A stretch of 64,000 nucleotides of DNA, taken from positions 1 through 64,000 of the forward strand of contig CALUNH010000009.1 of NCBI GenBank assembly GCA_944321965.1, written 5' to 3'. How positions within the stretch are numbered: the stretch's first letter is position 1; each line of letters begins with the position of its first letter. This document shows, in pieces, positions 16,486 to 24,973 of this stretch. The stretch comes from an uncultured Alistipes sp. (GTDB lineage Bacteria; Bacteroidota; Bacteroidia; Bacteroidales; Rikenellaceae). Under the pieces are notes generated by a model that was not told where the DNA came from, made no database searches, and was given only the letters and a program-made list of their open reading frames with translations. Both the position numbers and the translations under genes were made by a program.

Positions 16486-17286
16486 TTACCAGTTTTTCTT
16501 GCCGCGGACCACGACGCCCTTGGCCTTCTCCTTGAGTTTCTCCTGGGTCTTGTCCTCCTGGGCCTGGATGGCGTCGAGCATCTGCTCCTGCTCCTGCGGG
16601 GAGATGCCCGAAGGGGTCGGCTGACCTTCGCCCTGCTCCTGTTGGTCGGGGTTTCCGTTTTGATCCTGCGGGTTCCGGTCCTGGTTTTGCCGGTCCTGAT
16701 TTTGGTTTTGGTTCTGCCGGTCCTGATTTTGGTTTTGGTTCTGCTGATCCTGATTTTGTTCCTGACCCTGGTTTTGCTGCTGTTGGTCCTGCTGGTTCTG
16801 ATCCTGGTTCTGGTTTTGCCGGTCGTTTCCGCCGCCACCGTTTTGATCCTGATCCAGCAGCCGCTTGGTGTAGGCGTAGTTGTACTTGGCCTCCATGTCC
16901 GCGGGGTTGAGGCGCAGCGACTGCTTGTAACTTTCGAGGGCCTCCTTGTACTTCTGCTGCTTGAACTGGGCGTTTCCGAGGTTGTAGAAGGCCTCGGCAC
17001 GCTCCGTGTCGGAGCGCAGCGAATCGGCTGCAGCCTGCGCCATGGTCTGTTCGGCGCGGTCGAAGCGTTCGGCCTTGTAGAGTGCGTTCCCGAGGTTGTA
17101 GGTTGCCTCGAACTGTCCCGGGGCGGCCTTCAGGGCCTCTTCGTAGCGGCCGATCGACGCTTCGTACTCCCCGTTGTTGTACTGCCGGTTCCCCTTGCGG
17201 ACGAGCGAGCGTTCGGGCAGCCGCTGGGCCTGAACCCCGGCGGCGGCAAACAGGAACAGGAGCGTGATTGAAAGTATCCTGTGCAT
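16486..17286 (-). CDS. BatC-like TPR protein with Gln/Asn-rich C-terminal region
   Basis: 266 aa. A signal peptide (MHRILSITLLFLFAAAGVQA) precedes three or more TPR repeats (about 25-135, for example YNLGNALYKAERFDRAEQTM and FYNLGNAQFKQQKYKEALESY). A long Gln/Asn/Asp tract follows (about 140-220). The tract is encoded in part by a perfect 27-bp tandem repeat at 16688-16741 (nine residues per unit), so length variation between strains is likely. In Bacteroides BatC the TPRs are thought to scaffold the Bat complex at the periplasmic side. Here the gene precedes batA rather than following batB. Confidence 0.82.
   Translation of the reverse strand: MHRILSITLLFLFAAAGVQAQRLPERSLVRKGNRQYNNGEYEASIGRYEEALKAAPGQFEATYNLGNALYKAERFDRAEQTMAQAAADSLRSDTERAEAFYNLGNAQFKQQKYKEALESYKQSLRLNPADMEAKYNYAYTKRLLDQDQNGGGGNDRQNQNQDQNQQDQQQQNQGQEQNQDQQNQNQNQDRQNQNQNQDRQNQDRNPQDQNGNPDQQEQGEGQPTPSGISPQEQEQMLDAIQAQEDKTQEKLKEKAKGVVVRGKKNW
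16688..16741. repeat. 27-bp perfect tandem repeat inside the TPR gene
   Basis: Two identical 27-bp units (16688-16714, 16715-16741) followed by a diverging third. They are in frame and encode a Gln/Asn/Asp/Arg nine-residue repeat. Confidence 0.85.
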
Positions 17287-17291
17287 CGTAG

Positions 17292-18305
17292 TTACATTTG
17301 GTTCGACATCGGATCGGGCTCCGCGGGGCTTTCGGTCTCCTCGACGAGTTTGGTCTCCTCGACGAAGTAGTAGGCCTTCAGGTAGTCCGATTCGTTCTGT
17401 TCGGCTTCGGGCGTTGCCTTGGCGAACTTCACCAGGTCGGCATCGCGCAGGATCGACGTGAGATCCATGCGGGCCTTGTCCGGGAGCTCTTCGGCGCGCA
17501 TTGCCTCGATGATCTCGTCGGAGGTCATCTCCATGGCGCCGATGCCCCAGCGTGCGGCGATGTAGGTCCGCAGGATGTCGGTCAGCCCCGAATAGTATTG
17601 CTTGTGGCGGTTGTTCTGCCAGAGTTTCTGGTTGTGGAGCGTTTCGAGGGCCTGGATGGCTGCGACGTGCGGCGGCAGGGGCGGGGCGGGCTTGAAGAGG
17701 TCCCCGAACCCTTTTCCGCGTTTGGCGAGCCAGCGGTGGAGTCCGTAGGCTGCGGCGGCGAGGAGCAGCAGCGCAAAGAGCCCCCAGGTGATGTAGCCCT
17801 GAATCTCGCGGAGCTGGAAGGGCAGCGTCTTCTGGGCCTTGAGGTCGTAGATCGACTGCGAGGTGGAGTCGATCTGGAAGGTGGCGACTTCGAGGTAGAG
17901 CGAGTCGCGGCTATGGAGCGTATCGAGGATGTTCTTGTCGGCGTAGAGGACCTGTGCGACCCCGAGGTTGTACTTGCCCTCGTCGAAGGCGGCCAGGCGG
18001 TAGCGCTTGCGGAGTTTGAGGTGTCTGCCGTCGCGTTCGAGCGTATCCACGGGACAGCTTTCGACGAGTTCGATCTTTCCGTCGCGGGGCTCGAAGACCG
18101 GGAAGTCAATCACCTGCACGAGATCCTTTTCGACGTCGATCACGTAGTCGAATCGGTCGCCGATCAGGATGCTGTCGGGCTCGATGCGGGCCGTCACCAC
18201 GGGGGTCTCCTGCGCCCGGGCGGGGAGGGCCGTGAAAGCCGTGAAGGCCGTGAAGGCCGCGGGGAGCAGCATCCCGGACAGGGTTGTAGCAAAGCGTCGT
18301 TTCAT
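17292..18305 (-). CDS. Membrane protein of the bat operon (BatD/DUF4381-like architecture)
   Basis: 337 aa. The signal peptide ends PARAQ and includes an odd threefold 'FTA' repeat. A periplasmic beta-rich domain (about 33-160), one membrane helix (about 170-190, ITWGLFALLLLAAAAYGL) and a cytoplasmic helical domain with ILRTYIAARWGIGAMEMTSDEI (about 255-275) follow. This resembles the hypothetical protein between the DUF58 and batA genes in Bacteroides-type operons. It overlaps the DUF58 gene by 4 bases (ATGA), implying translational coupling, and precedes the TPR gene by 5 bases. Exact function unknown. Confidence 0.7.
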   Translation of the reverse strand: MKRRFATTLSGMLLPAAFTAFTAFTALPARAQETPVVTARIEPDSILIGDRFDYVIDVEKDLVQVIDFPVFEPRDGKIELVESCPVDTLERDGRHLKLRKRYRLAAFDEGKYNLGVAQVLYADKNILDTLHSRDSLYLEVATFQIDSTSQSIYDLKAQKTLPFQLREIQGYITWGLFALLLLAAAAYGLHRWLAKRGKGFGDLFKPAPPLPPHVAAIQALETLHNQKLWQNNRHKQYYSGLTDILRTYIAARWGIGAMEMTSDEIIEAMRAEELPDKARMDLTSILRDADLVKFAKATPEAEQNESDYLKAYYFVEETKLVEETESPAEPDPMSNQM

Positions 18306-19186
18306 CGTTGTTTGAACAGTTTCATCAGTTCGGCCACGTAATCGCCGTCGGTGGAGATCGTCGCCGTGTCGATACGGTTGTGTTTGAGTGTCGAGTCGAT
18401 CTCGTCGCTGAGTTGTCGCCAGGTTTCGGCATAGTGGTCGCGCACGGCGCGCGAGGAGGTGTCGACCCAGACCTTGCGGCCGCTTTCGGCGTCGCGCAGT
18501 TCGACGATGCCCACGTCGGGGAGTTCCGTTTCGCGGGGGTCGTAGACGCGGATGCCGACTAGGTCGTGCTTGCTTCCGGCGATCTTCAGGGCGTCGTCCA
18601 GGGCGTCGCGGTCGCCCGAGGAGTCCATGAAGTCCGAGAGGATGAAGGTCGTGCAGTGCTTCTTGTTGACGTTCGTGAGGAAGCGGATCGGCTCGGAGAG
18701 TTTCGTCCCCGTGGATTCGGGCCGGAATCCGATCAGTTCGCGGATGATCATCAGGATATGGCTGCGGCCCTTCTTCGGGGGTATGAACTTCTCGACGCGG
18801 TCCGAGAAGAAGATGCAGCCCACCTTGTCGTTGTTCTGTGCGGCGGAGAAGGCCAGCACGGCGGCGATTTCGGTGATGATGTTCTTCTTCAGGCGGTCCG
18901 TGGAGCCGAACAGGCGCGAGGCGGAGACGTCCACGAGGAGCATCATCGTGAGTTCGCGCTCCTCCTCGTAGACCTTGATGTGAGGTTTGCGCGACCGGGC
19001 GGTGACATTCCAGTCGATGTCGCGCACGTCGTCGCCGGCGCGGTATTCGCGGACCTCGGAAAACGACATGCCTCGTCCGCGGAAAGCCGTATGGTACTTT
19101 CCGGCGAAGATCTCGTTCGACAGACCGCGGGTCTTGATTTCGATCTTGCGGACGCGCTTGAGAATATCGTTCTCGGTCTCCTGCAT
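18302..19186 (-). CDS. DUF58 domain protein (VWA-like)
   Basis: 294 aa. Typical DUF58 features: the YRAGDDVRDIDWNVTARSRKPHIKVYEEERE segment near 47-77 and a degenerate MIDAS-like LLVDVSAS. It is always found with MoxR-type AAA ATPases, which are thought to remodel or activate it and the VWA proteins downstream. It starts 2 bases after moxR and overlaps the next gene by 4. Confidence 0.88.
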   Translation of the reverse strand: MQETENDILKRVRKIEIKTRGLSNEIFAGKYHTAFRGRGMSFSEVREYRAGDDVRDIDWNVTARSRKPHIKVYEEERELTMMLLVDVSASRLFGSTDRLKKNIITEIAAVLAFSAAQNNDKVGCIFFSDRVEKFIPPKKGRSHILMIIRELIGFRPESTGTKLSEPIRFLTNVNKKHCTTFILSDFMDSSGDRDALDDALKIAGSKHDLVGIRVYDPRETELPDVGIVELRDAESGRKVWVDTSSRAVRDHYAETWRQLSDEIDSTLKHNRIDTATISTDGDYVAELMKLFKQR

Positions 19187-19188
19187 CG

Positions 19189-20187
19189 TTAGGGTACGAT
19201 TACGTTGTTGAGGATATCGGTAATGATCTCCTCGGTGGTGATGTTCTCGGCTTCGGCCTCGTAGGTGAGTCCGATACGGTGGCGGAGGACGTCGTGGCAG
19301 ACGGCGCGCACATCCTCGGGGATGACGTATCCGCGGCGGCGGATGAAGGCGTAGGCGCGGGCGGCCTTGGCCAGGGAGATCGACGCACGGGGCGAGCCTC
19401 CGTAGGCGATCAGGTTCTGGAGTTTCTGGAGGTTGTACTCGGCGGGTTCGCGGGTGGCGAAGATGATGTCGACGATGTACTTTTCGATCTTCTCGTCCAT
19501 GTAGACGTCCTCGACGACCTTGCGGGCCTTGACGATGTCCTCGGGGGTGATGACCTTGTTGACCTGGGGCATTCCGGCGCCGGAGAGGTTCATGCGCACG
19601 ATGTCTCGCTCCTCCTGTTTCTTGGGGTAGGAGATCTTGGCCTTGAGCATGAAACGGTCGACCTGGGCTTCGGGCAGGGGATAGGTACCCTCCTGTTCGA
19701 GGGGGTTCTGGGTGGCGAGCACCAGGAAGGGCTGCGGCAGGGGGTAGGTGTTGTCTCCGATGGTGACCTGGCGCTCCTGCATGGCTTCGAGCAGGGCCGA
19801 CTGCACCTTGGCCGGCGAACGGTTGATCTCGTCGGCGAGGACGAAGTTGGCGAAGATGGGGCCTTTGCGGACGACGAAATCCTCGTTTTTCTGCGAATAG
19901 ATGAGCGTACCGATCAGGTCGGCGGGCAGCAGGTCGGGGGTGAACTGGATGCGGGAGAATCCGGCGTCGACGGCCTTGGCCAGGGTGGTGATAGCCAGGG
20001 TTTTGGCCAGTCCGGGGACCCCTTCGAGGAGGATATGGCCGTTGGAGAGCAGGCCGATCAGCAGCGTGTCGACCAGATGGCTCTGGCCCACGATGACCTT
20101 GCCCATTTCGGTACGGAGCGTATCGACGAAGACCGATTCGCGTTCGATTCGCTCGTTGAGTTCCTTGATGTTGATGACTTCGCTCAT
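19189..20187 (-). CDS. MoxR-family AAA+ ATPase
   Basis: 332 aa, full length for MoxR. Walker A is GVPGLAKT at 56-63 and Walker B is FVLADEINRSP with DE at 119-120. The sensor region LATQNPLEQEGTYPLPEAQ and the arginine-finger segment EAQVDRFMLK are present. It is a cytoplasmic chaperone-like ATPase acting on VWA proteins, and is first in the operon moxR-DUF58-membrane protein-TPR-batA-batB. A TATCTTTG promoter element at 20404-20411 implies a leader of about 210 bases. Confidence 0.92.
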   Translation of the reverse strand: MSEVINIKELNERIERESVFVDTLRTEMGKVIVGQSHLVDTLLIGLLSNGHILLEGVPGLAKTLAITTLAKAVDAGFSRIQFTPDLLPADLIGTLIYSQKNEDFVVRKGPIFANFVLADEINRSPAKVQSALLEAMQERQVTIGDNTYPLPQPFLVLATQNPLEQEGTYPLPEAQVDRFMLKAKISYPKKQEERDIVRMNLSGAGMPQVNKVITPEDIVKARKVVEDVYMDEKIEKYIVDIIFATREPAEYNLQKLQNLIAYGGSPRASISLAKAARAYAFIRRRGYVIPEDVRAVCHDVLRHRIGLTYEAEAENITTEEIITDILNNVIVP

Positions 20188-20600
20188 TTGTCTATGTTAA
20201 GTTTGTTTCGGATCCGTATATGGTTCTGTCTCGGCGGGTTCGTTCCGGGTCGTGTGTCGGAGGTCCGGGATTCGGACCCTGCGGCGGGCGTTTCGGGCGT
20301 TTCGGCCGTTTCCGGCCTGTTCGGACGCAGGGTCTCGGACGGTCCGTGTGGGACGGAGGGACGAGAGCTGAGGGTGTCGGTCAAATTTTTAACGATTCGA
20401 ATGCAAAGATATTATTTTCTTTGAAAAAATATCTGCTTTTCGGGGTTGGATTCCGGCATCGGGTCCCCTTTGCCGCCGGATGATCCCCTTTCGGGCGGGT
20501 CGGGAATCGTCGGGCGGGACCTCCGGCGTGCGGGATCACCCGGGAGAAAATAGGGGTGCGGGGCGGGATTTTTCGTCGATTTCTTATTACCTTTGCGGAC
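20188..20600. promoter_or_regulatory. Divergent intergenic region moxR / uvrD
   Basis: Holds the moxR-operon -7 element (TATCTTTG, minus, 20404-20411) and the uvrD -7 element (TACCTTTG, plus, 20588-20595). A 9-bp tandem repeat GGGCGTTTC (20286-20312, third copy with one change) lies in the long moxR leader. No gene is supported here. Confidence 0.55.
20588..20595 (+). promoter_or_regulatory. -7 promoter element of uvrD, 5 bases before the ATG
   Basis: TACCTTTG fits TAnnTTTG and ends only five bases before the ATG at 20601. Transcription would therefore start at or next to the start codon (leaderless mRNA). Confidence 0.5.
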
Positions 20601-23243
20601 ATGGAATCCAACGAATCACCGATATTGCAGGGTCTGAACCCGGCGCAGCGTGCGGCCGTGGAGAATTACGACTCTCCGTCGCTCATCATTGCGGGTGCGG
20701 GCTCGGGGAAGACCCGGGTGCTGACCTCGCGCATCGCCTACATGATCGAGCAGGGCGTAAAGCCGTGGAACATCCTGGCGCTGACCTTCACGAACAAGGC
20801 CGCCGAGCAGATGCGCGAGCGCATTGCCGGGATGCTGCCCGACAACCGCAGCCGCTATATCCGCATGGGGACCTTCCACTCGGTTTTTTCGCGCATCCTG
20901 CGAGAGAATGCCGAACGGATCGGCTTTCCCGAGTCGTTTACGATCTACGACTCGGCGGACAGCCGCAACCTGCTGAAGACCATTATCCGGGAGCTGAACC
21001 TTCCGGACGAGAAATACAAACCGAACTCGATCGCTTCGCGGATCTCGCTGGCCAAGAACAAGCTCATCACGCCGGGGGCTTACCTGGCGAACGCTTCGCT
21101 GGCGACCGAGGACCGTCAGATGCAGATTCCCGAGTTCGGGAACATCTACAACATCTACTGCCAGCGCTGCAAGCGCAACGGTGCGATGGATTTCGACGAC
21201 CTGCTGCTGCAGACGAACATCCTCCTCAGGGACTGCCCCGACGTGCTGGCGCGCTACCAGGAGCAGTTCCAGTATATTCTGGTCGACGAGTACCAGGACA
21301 CCAACTATGCGCAGTACGTCATCATCCGGCGGCTGTCGCAGCACCATGCGAAGGTGTGCGTCGTGGGCGACGATGCGCAGTCGATCTACTCGTTCCGCGG
21401 GGCGAAGATCGAGAATATCCTCTCGTTCCGCAACGACTACCCCGATGCGAAGGTCTTCAAGCTGGAGCAGAACTACCGTTCGACGCGGACGATCGTCGAG
21501 GCGGCCAACTCGGTGATCGAGCACAATTCGAAACGCATGGAGAAGAAGTGCTTTTCGGAGGGTGCCCGGGGCGAAAAGATCCGCATCCTGAAGGCCTATA
21601 CGGACCGGGAGGAGGCTGAAATGGTGGTTTCGGACCTGCGCGACACGGTGCGCGGGGCGGGCGACGAGTGGTCCGAAGCGGTGATTCTCTACCGCACGAA
21701 CAACCAGTCGGCCGTGCTGGAGGACAATCTCCGGCGCCGCGGCATCCCCTACCGCATCTACAAGGGTTCGTCGTTCTACGACCATAAGGAGGTGAAGGAT
21801 CTGATGGCCTACATCCGGCTGGTGATCAATCCGCGCGATGACGAGGCTTTCCGGCGGATTGTCAACTGTCCGGCGCGGGGGATTGGCGACACGACCGTGC
21901 AGCGGATCGCCGATCTGGCCGGGCAGCGGGGCGTCTCGATGTGGGAGGCGGTCGATGCGCTGACGGCCGAACCGGCAGCGGATGCCGTACAGCGGACCAT
22001 CGCGCGCAAGGTGGCGGAGTTCGTGGCGCTGATCCGTTCGCTGTCGCTCTCCCGCACGGACAAGAGCCTCTACGACTTCGGTCTGGAGGTGGCGACACGC
22101 TCGGGGCTGCTTGCCGCCTACCGGGCCGAGAATACCCCGGAGGCGACCTCGGCGCTGGACAACATCGAGGAGCTGTTGAACTCGATGCAGGAGTTCAAGG
22201 AGCGCTGCGACGCCGAGATCCGCAACGGCGAGCGTCAGCCCGAGGAGGAGGCGACTGTCGAAGAGTGGCTGCAGGGGATGATGCTGATGTCGGACATGGA
22301 CAAGGACGACCCCGAGAGCAGCAACAAGGTGACGCTGATGACGGTTCACTCGGCCAAGGGGCTTGAATACAAATATGTCTATATCGTGGGTCTGGAAGAG
22401 AACCTCTTCCCCTCGCAGCGGGCGGCCGAATCGCCCGACGGGATCGAGGAGGAGCGGCGTCTGTTCTACGTGGCGCTGACCCGGGCGAAGGTTGCGGCGA
22501 CGATCTCCTACGCCGAGATGCGTTTCCGCTGGGGCAACATGGAGTTTTCGCGTCCGAGCTGCTTCCTGCGGGAGATCGACCCGCGTTATGTCGAGACGGA
22601 GGTCGACCTGGGCGACGAGCGGATGCCGCGCCCGGGCGCCGAAGGCGCCTCGGCTATCGACGAACTGCGCCGCCGTTTCGACTACCGCTTCCAGCAGAAA
22701 CAGCAGACTTCGCGTTTCGGCGGCAGCGCTCCTTCGAACGGTTTCGGCGGGCGCAGCGGCGCGGCATCCGGGGGTGCTTCCGGGTCCGGCCGCGGGAATT
22801 ACGGGGGTGCTTCCGGAAGCGGCCGCGGCAGCTATGGGTCCGGCAGCTATGGGTCCGGCAGCTATGGGTCCGGTTCGCGCAGCGGCGGTTTCGGAATCCC
22901 TTCGGACGGCGAATCGGGCACGGCCCGGCGCTTCCCGCGTACTTCCCAGCCCCAATCTTCGCGGACATCGCCGCGCCCGACGGCTCCGGACCCGGCCCTG
23001 GTGCAGCCCCTGCGCCCCTCGACCGAAGGGATGCGGCGCCTCGGCGTGCGTCCGGCGGACGGGAGCGGCAGCCTCTCCGCGAGTGAATATACGGTCGGAC
23101 AGCGGGTCGAACATCCGATGTTCGGCGTCGGGGTCGTGGAACGCATCGAGACCCTTGCTACGGATCATAAATTAGTGGTTCGCTTCGACAATGCGGGCGA
23201 GAAGACCCTGCTGGCGAAGTTTGCCAAACTGACCAAACTCTGA
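20601..23243 (+). CDS. UvrD/PcrA-type superfamily 1 DNA helicase
   Basis: 880 aa. SF1 motifs are all present: Q-motif LNPAQRAAV, Walker A AGAGSGKT (31-38), TFTNKAA, DEYQD (229-233), QNYRSTRTI, VTLMTVHSAKGLEYKYVY and LFYVALTRAK. After the core comes a Gly/Ser/Arg-rich linker (about 715-760), partly coded by a 15-bp tandem repeat. A PcrA-type C-terminal Tudor-like domain (RVEHPMFGVGVVERI) closes the protein. It unwinds DNA in nucleotide-excision and mismatch repair and clears replication blocks. The frame could begin at 20556, but the promoter element overlaps that region, so MESNES at 20601 is used. Confidence 0.93.
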   Translation: MESNESPILQGLNPAQRAAVENYDSPSLIIAGAGSGKTRVLTSRIAYMIEQGVKPWNILALTFTNKAAEQMRERIAGMLPDNRSRYIRMGTFHSVFSRILRENAERIGFPESFTIYDSADSRNLLKTIIRELNLPDEKYKPNSIASRISLAKNKLITPGAYLANASLATEDRQMQIPEFGNIYNIYCQRCKRNGAMDFDDLLLQTNILLRDCPDVLARYQEQFQYILVDEYQDTNYAQYVIIRRLSQHHAKVCVVGDDAQSIYSFRGAKIENILSFRNDYPDAKVFKLEQNYRSTRTIVEAANSVIEHNSKRMEKKCFSEGARGEKIRILKAYTDREEAEMVVSDLRDTVRGAGDEWSEAVILYRTNNQSAVLEDNLRRRGIPYRIYKGSSFYDHKEVKDLMAYIRLVINPRDDEAFRRIVNCPARGIGDTTVQRIADLAGQRGVSMWEAVDALTAEPAADAVQRTIARKVAEFVALIRSLSLSRTDKSLYDFGLEVATRSGLLAAYRAENTPEATSALDNIEELLNSMQEFKERCDAEIRNGERQPEEEATVEEWLQGMMLMSDMDKDDPESSNKVTLMTVHSAKGLEYKYVYIVGLEENLFPSQRAAESPDGIEEERRLFYVALTRAKVAATISYAEMRFRWGNMEFSRPSCFLREIDPRYVETEVDLGDERMPRPGAEGASAIDELRRRFDYRFQQKQQTSRFGGSAPSNGFGGRSGAASGGASGSGRGNYGGASGSGRGSYGSGSYGSGSYGSGSRSGGFGIPSDGESGTARRFPRTSQPQSSRTSPRPTAPDPALVQPLRPSTEGMRRLGVRPADGSGSLSASEYTVGQRVEHPMFGVGVVERIETLATDHKLVVRFDNAGEKTLLAKFAKLTKL
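22829..22873. repeat. 15-bp tandem repeat (three copies) in uvrD
   Basis: CAGCTATGGGTCCGG is repeated three times exactly (22829, 22844, 22859), in frame, encoding repeated Gly-Ser-Tyr-Gly-Ser units in the helicase's disordered linker. Confidence 0.85.
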
Positions 23244-23248
23244 CAACA

Positions 23249-24232
23249 ATGAACTTTCAGCAACCCGGAACGAATCCCCGGGAAACGGCGTCGGCCGCCC
23301 CGCTGGTCTCGGTCTGCATGACGACCTACAACCACGAAGCTTATTTGTCCCGGGCCATCGAGAGCGTCCTGGCTCAGGAGACGACGTTCGGTGTGGAACT
23401 GGTCCTGGGCGAGGATTGCAGTACGGACGCTACGCGGTCGATCTGCGAGAGCTATGCGGCACGCTGTCCGGATCGGATCCGGCTGGTGACCTCGGCGGAG
23501 AATGTCGGCTGGCGGGCCAACTACCGGCGGACGTTCGAGGCGTGTCGGGGGAAGTACGTGGCCTACCTCGACGGTGACGACTGGTGGAGCGATCCGAGGA
23601 AGCTGCAGAAACAGGCCGACGTGCTGGAGTCGGACCCGGAGTGCGGGATGTGTTATACCGGGGCGTTGAATTTCTGGCAGGCCGACGACCGCACGGATCC
23701 TGATCATCCGACGCACACCACCGATTTCGAGAGCCTGCTCTACAGCCTGACAATCACCAACTGCGCGACGCTGGCGCGCCGCGATCTGATCGTCCGCTAC
23801 TACGGGGAGGTGCGTCCCGAGGAGCATCCCGAATGGCTGACCGACGATGCGCCGATGTGGCTGTGGTTCTCGGCCCGGAGCCGCATCGCCTTTCTTCCGG
23901 ACATCACGGCCGTCCATCGGCGTCTTCCCGACAGCGTGAGCCACAGCCGGGCCTATCGCCGTCGGATCGCCTTCTGCGACTCGTTGATGGAGATCAGCCT
24001 CTGGTTCGATGCGCGCTACGGCACGGGCCGCAACCGTTTCCGGCTGGAGCGTCGGCGCGCTTCCGTGGCGTGGTGGGTGCTGTCGTGGAACGGCGGGGTC
24101 CGGGAGTATCTTGCGCGTTGGTGGCGCGACGTGAAGCGCTGCCCGCGGCTGCTGCTCTGCCCCGAAGGCCCCGGACTGCTGGTCAAGAAGATCTTGTTCC
24201 GCCGCGATAAAAACAACAGGACGAACCGATGA
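23249..24232 (+). CDS. Family 2 glycosyltransferase
   Basis: 327 aa. The GT-A fold is clear: VSVCMTTYNHEAYLSRAIESVL near 13-34, LGEDCSTDATR, NVGWRANYRRTF and the metal-binding DxD in YLDGDDWWS (near 110). It transfers a sugar from a nucleotide donor, probably to a surface polysaccharide or glycoprotein; donor and acceptor are unknown. The C-terminal half is Arg-rich without membrane helices, suggesting peripheral membrane association. It starts 5 bases after uvrD and overlaps nth by 4 bases, so the three form one transcription unit. Confidence 0.88.
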   Translation: MNFQQPGTNPRETASAAPLVSVCMTTYNHEAYLSRAIESVLAQETTFGVELVLGEDCSTDATRSICESYAARCPDRIRLVTSAENVGWRANYRRTFEACRGKYVAYLDGDDWWSDPRKLQKQADVLESDPECGMCYTGALNFWQADDRTDPDHPTHTTDFESLLYSLTITNCATLARRDLIVRYYGEVRPEEHPEWLTDDAPMWLWFSARSRIAFLPDITAVHRRLPDSVSHSRAYRRRIAFCDSLMEISLWFDARYGTGRNRFRLERRRASVAWWVLSWNGGVREYLARWWRDVKRCPRLLLCPEGPGLLVKKILFRRDKNNRTNR

Positions 24233-24882
24233 AAACAAAAGAGCGTTACGACGGTATCATCGCCTGGTTTTCGGAGCACATGCCCGTAGCCGAGAGCGAG
24301 TTGCATTACGAGAATCCCTATCAGTTGCTGGTGGCGGTGGCCCTCTCGGCACAGTGTACCGACAAACGGGTCAACATGACCACTCCGGCGCTGTTCGAAG
24401 CCTTCCCGACGCCGCAGGCGATGGCCGCGGCCACGGCCGAAGAGATCTACCCCTACATCCGGAGCATCTCCTACCCGAACAACAAGGCACGGAACCTGGC
24501 TGCCATGGCCCGCAAGCTTTGCGAGGAGTTCGGGGGTGAGGTTCCGAGCGACCTGAAGGCGCTGCAGACGCTGCCGGGTGTCGGGCGCAAGACGGCCAAC
24601 GTGCTGGGGGCGGTGCTGTGGCAGAAGGAGGTGATGCCGGTCGACACGCACGTCTTCCGGGTTTCGGAGCGCATCGGCCTGACGACGCGCTCGAAAACCC
24701 CGCTGCAGACCGAACTGACGCTTGAAAGGAACATCCCGAAACGCCTGCTGCCCATCGCGCACCACTGGCTGATCCTCCACGGGCGCTATGTCTGCACGGC
24801 CCGCTCCCCGAAGTGTACGGAGTGCGGGATTGCGGCGTGGTGCCGCAAGTACGCGGCCGACCACCGCACTGCCGGGGCATGA
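24229..24882 (+). CDS. nth: Endonuclease III (DNA glycosylase/AP lyase)
   Basis: 217 aa. The helix-hairpin-helix LPGVGRKTANVL supplies the lyase lysine K121; the catalytic aspartate D139 is in MPVDTHVFRV. The [4Fe-4S] ligands fit the exact family spacing C189-x6-C196-x2-C199-x5-C205. The enzyme removes oxidised pyrimidines in base-excision repair. Its ATG overlaps the stop of the glycosyltransferase (ATGA). Confidence 0.95.
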   Translation: MKTKERYDGIIAWFSEHMPVAESELHYENPYQLLVAVALSAQCTDKRVNMTTPALFEAFPTPQAMAAATAEEIYPYIRSISYPNNKARNLAAMARKLCEEFGGEVPSDLKALQTLPGVGRKTANVLGAVLWQKEVMPVDTHVFRVSERIGLTTRSKTPLQTELTLERNIPKRLLPIAHHWLILHGRYVCTARSPKCTECGIAAWCRKYAADHRTAGA

Positions 24883-24938
24883 TTCCGTGCGGCGGAGAGT
24901 TGATCCGGGGCGGCATTTGCTATGTCGCTCTTTTTTTG

Positions 24939-24946
24939 TATCTTTG
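24939..24946 (+). promoter_or_regulatory. -7 promoter element of the DHH phosphoesterase gene
   Basis: Perfect TATCTTTG preceded by a T-run, 27 bases before the chosen ATG at 24974. Confidence 0.6.
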
Positions 24947-24973
24947 CCGGGTCCACCAATGCGAAGTCAGCCG

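Noticed and set aside
19279..20424. A 381-codon plus-strand frame opposite moxR
   Set aside because: Antisense frame caused by G+C-rich codon usage. It mirrors moxR codons and has no family features.
16688..22873. CRISPR array
   Set aside because: The repeats at 16688 and 22829 are in-frame protein-coding tandem repeats without spacers; no other regularly spaced repeats were seen.
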